A stretch of 21,227 bases of DNA, taken from JAADDV01 sp964582875 (GTDB lineage Bacteria > Aquificota > Aquificia > Aquificales > Hydrogenothermaceae). The stretch covers positions 1 through 21,227 of the forward strand of contig CAZOTZ010000024.1 of assembly GCA_964582875.1 (NCBI GenBank), given 5' to 3'. The position numbers and the translations under genes are program-made. The number at the start of each line of letters is the position of its first letter. Position 1 is the first letter of the stretch. Shown piece by piece: positions 20,927 through 21,227 of the stretch. The notes beneath the pieces were generated by a model. The model was not told where the DNA came from and made no database searches. It was given only the letters and a program-made list of their open reading frames with translations.

Positions 20927-21227
20927 ATGAGTTTTTTAGAAGAGTATAGAAAACACGCTGAAGAAAGGGCTAAACTTGGTATTCCACCACTTCCTTTAAA
21001 TGCAAAACAAGTAGAAGAACTTGTTGAGCTACTCCAACAGGTCCCTATTGTAGAAGAAGAGTTCCTGATGGATTTATTCCTGAACAGAGTTCCTCCGGGA
21101 GTTGATGATGCTGCGTTTGTTAAAGCAAAGTTTTTAGCTGACATTATAGAAGGTAAGAAAAAGTCTTTAGCGATAACCCCTGTCCATGCTGTTGAGATTT
21201 TAGGAACAATGCTTGGAGGCTACAATG
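20927..21227 (+). CDS. acnB: Aconitate hydratase B, N-terminal part; runs off the right edge
   Basis: One hundred complete codons are visible. LEEYRKHAEERAKLGIPPLP, then EEEFLMDLFLNRVPPGVDDA and EILGTMLGGYN closely follow the N-terminal HEAT-like domain of bacterial AcnB, which precedes the Fe-S swivel and catalytic domains lying beyond the window. AcnB interconverts citrate and isocitrate. In an autotroph using the reductive TCA cycle it runs from isocitrate to citrate, directly downstream of the step made possible by KorAB. AGGAGAGG lies 6 nt before the ATG, and a well-formed promoter is 35 bp upstream. In E. coli apo-AcnB also binds mRNA through this N-terminal domain. Whether that holds here cannot be judged. 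Confidence 0.95.
   Translation, partial: MSFLEEYRKHAEERAKLGIPPLPLNAKQVEELVELLQQVPIVEEEFLMDLFLNRVPPGVDDAAFVKAKFLADIIEGKKKSLAITPVHAVEILGTMLGGYN

Noticed and set aside
1..21227. CRISPR array, insertion sequence, prophage, tRNA or rRNA genes
   Set aside because: No regularly spaced repeats, transposase or integrase motifs, tRNA cloverleaf signatures or rRNA-like sequence were seen on either strand. The genes are ordinary core and envelope functions.

Overview
The window is AT-rich DNA with densely packed genes, Ile codons mostly ATA, and thermophile-type proteins. A fused gamma-alpha 2-oxoacid:ferredoxin oxidoreductase with its beta subunit, an AcnB-type aconitase and Gram-negative envelope genes point to a chemolithoautotrophic member of the Aquificota using the reductive TCA cycle. 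The low GC fits the Hydrogenothermaceae (Persephonella/Sulfurihydrogenibium type). This assignment is inferred from protein style and gene content, not from a marker search. A run of exactly 100 N shows this is a scaffolded draft assembly.

Left (1-1769, minus strand): an operon reading bioH-like esterase, bioC, a MoaD/ThiS-like sulfur carrier, then the start of a D-2-hydroxyacid dehydrogenase that looks internally deleted. BioC and BioH are the two enzymes that make pimeloyl-ACP for biotin. Next (1854-6390, plus strand): an unusual 458-residue class II aldolase with its own terminator, a degenerate nucleotidyltransferase-fold protein, the heptose-7-phosphate kinase RfaE1, and a lipoprotein with seven LVIVD-type beta-propeller repeats. 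A 30-bp perfect palindrome closes this unit and also serves as terminator for the opposing korAB operon.

Middle (6392-9013, minus strand): korA-korB, the CO2-fixing 2-oxoacid oxidoreductase. A terminator-like hairpin lies between the two genes, and korB is broken by the assembly gap exactly where its thiamine-pyrophosphate site should be. A 367-bp AT-rich region holds the korA promoter and a leader for the next operon.

Right (9381-18853, plus strand): a surface-polysaccharide operon (GT9, two GT2 enzymes, rfbA, rfbC, rfbB, with no rfbD), then uvrB, dnaB and an MlaE-type permease. A secreted subtilisin-like protease (minus strand) converges on the permease and overlaps its end by 38 bp. The window ends in the first 100 codons of acnB.

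The most interesting signals are: (1) a 21-bp element shared at 19 of 21 positions by the korA and acnB promoters, both reductive-TCA genes, suggesting a common regulator; (2) a single unpaired Cys in a GSGAGC C-terminal sorting-type tail on the protease; (3) the aldolase with a remodelled active site; and (4) the N-terminus-to-C-terminus join in the dehydrogenase. I found no CRISPR array, insertion sequence, tRNA, rRNA, defence island or clearly novel multi-gene system.
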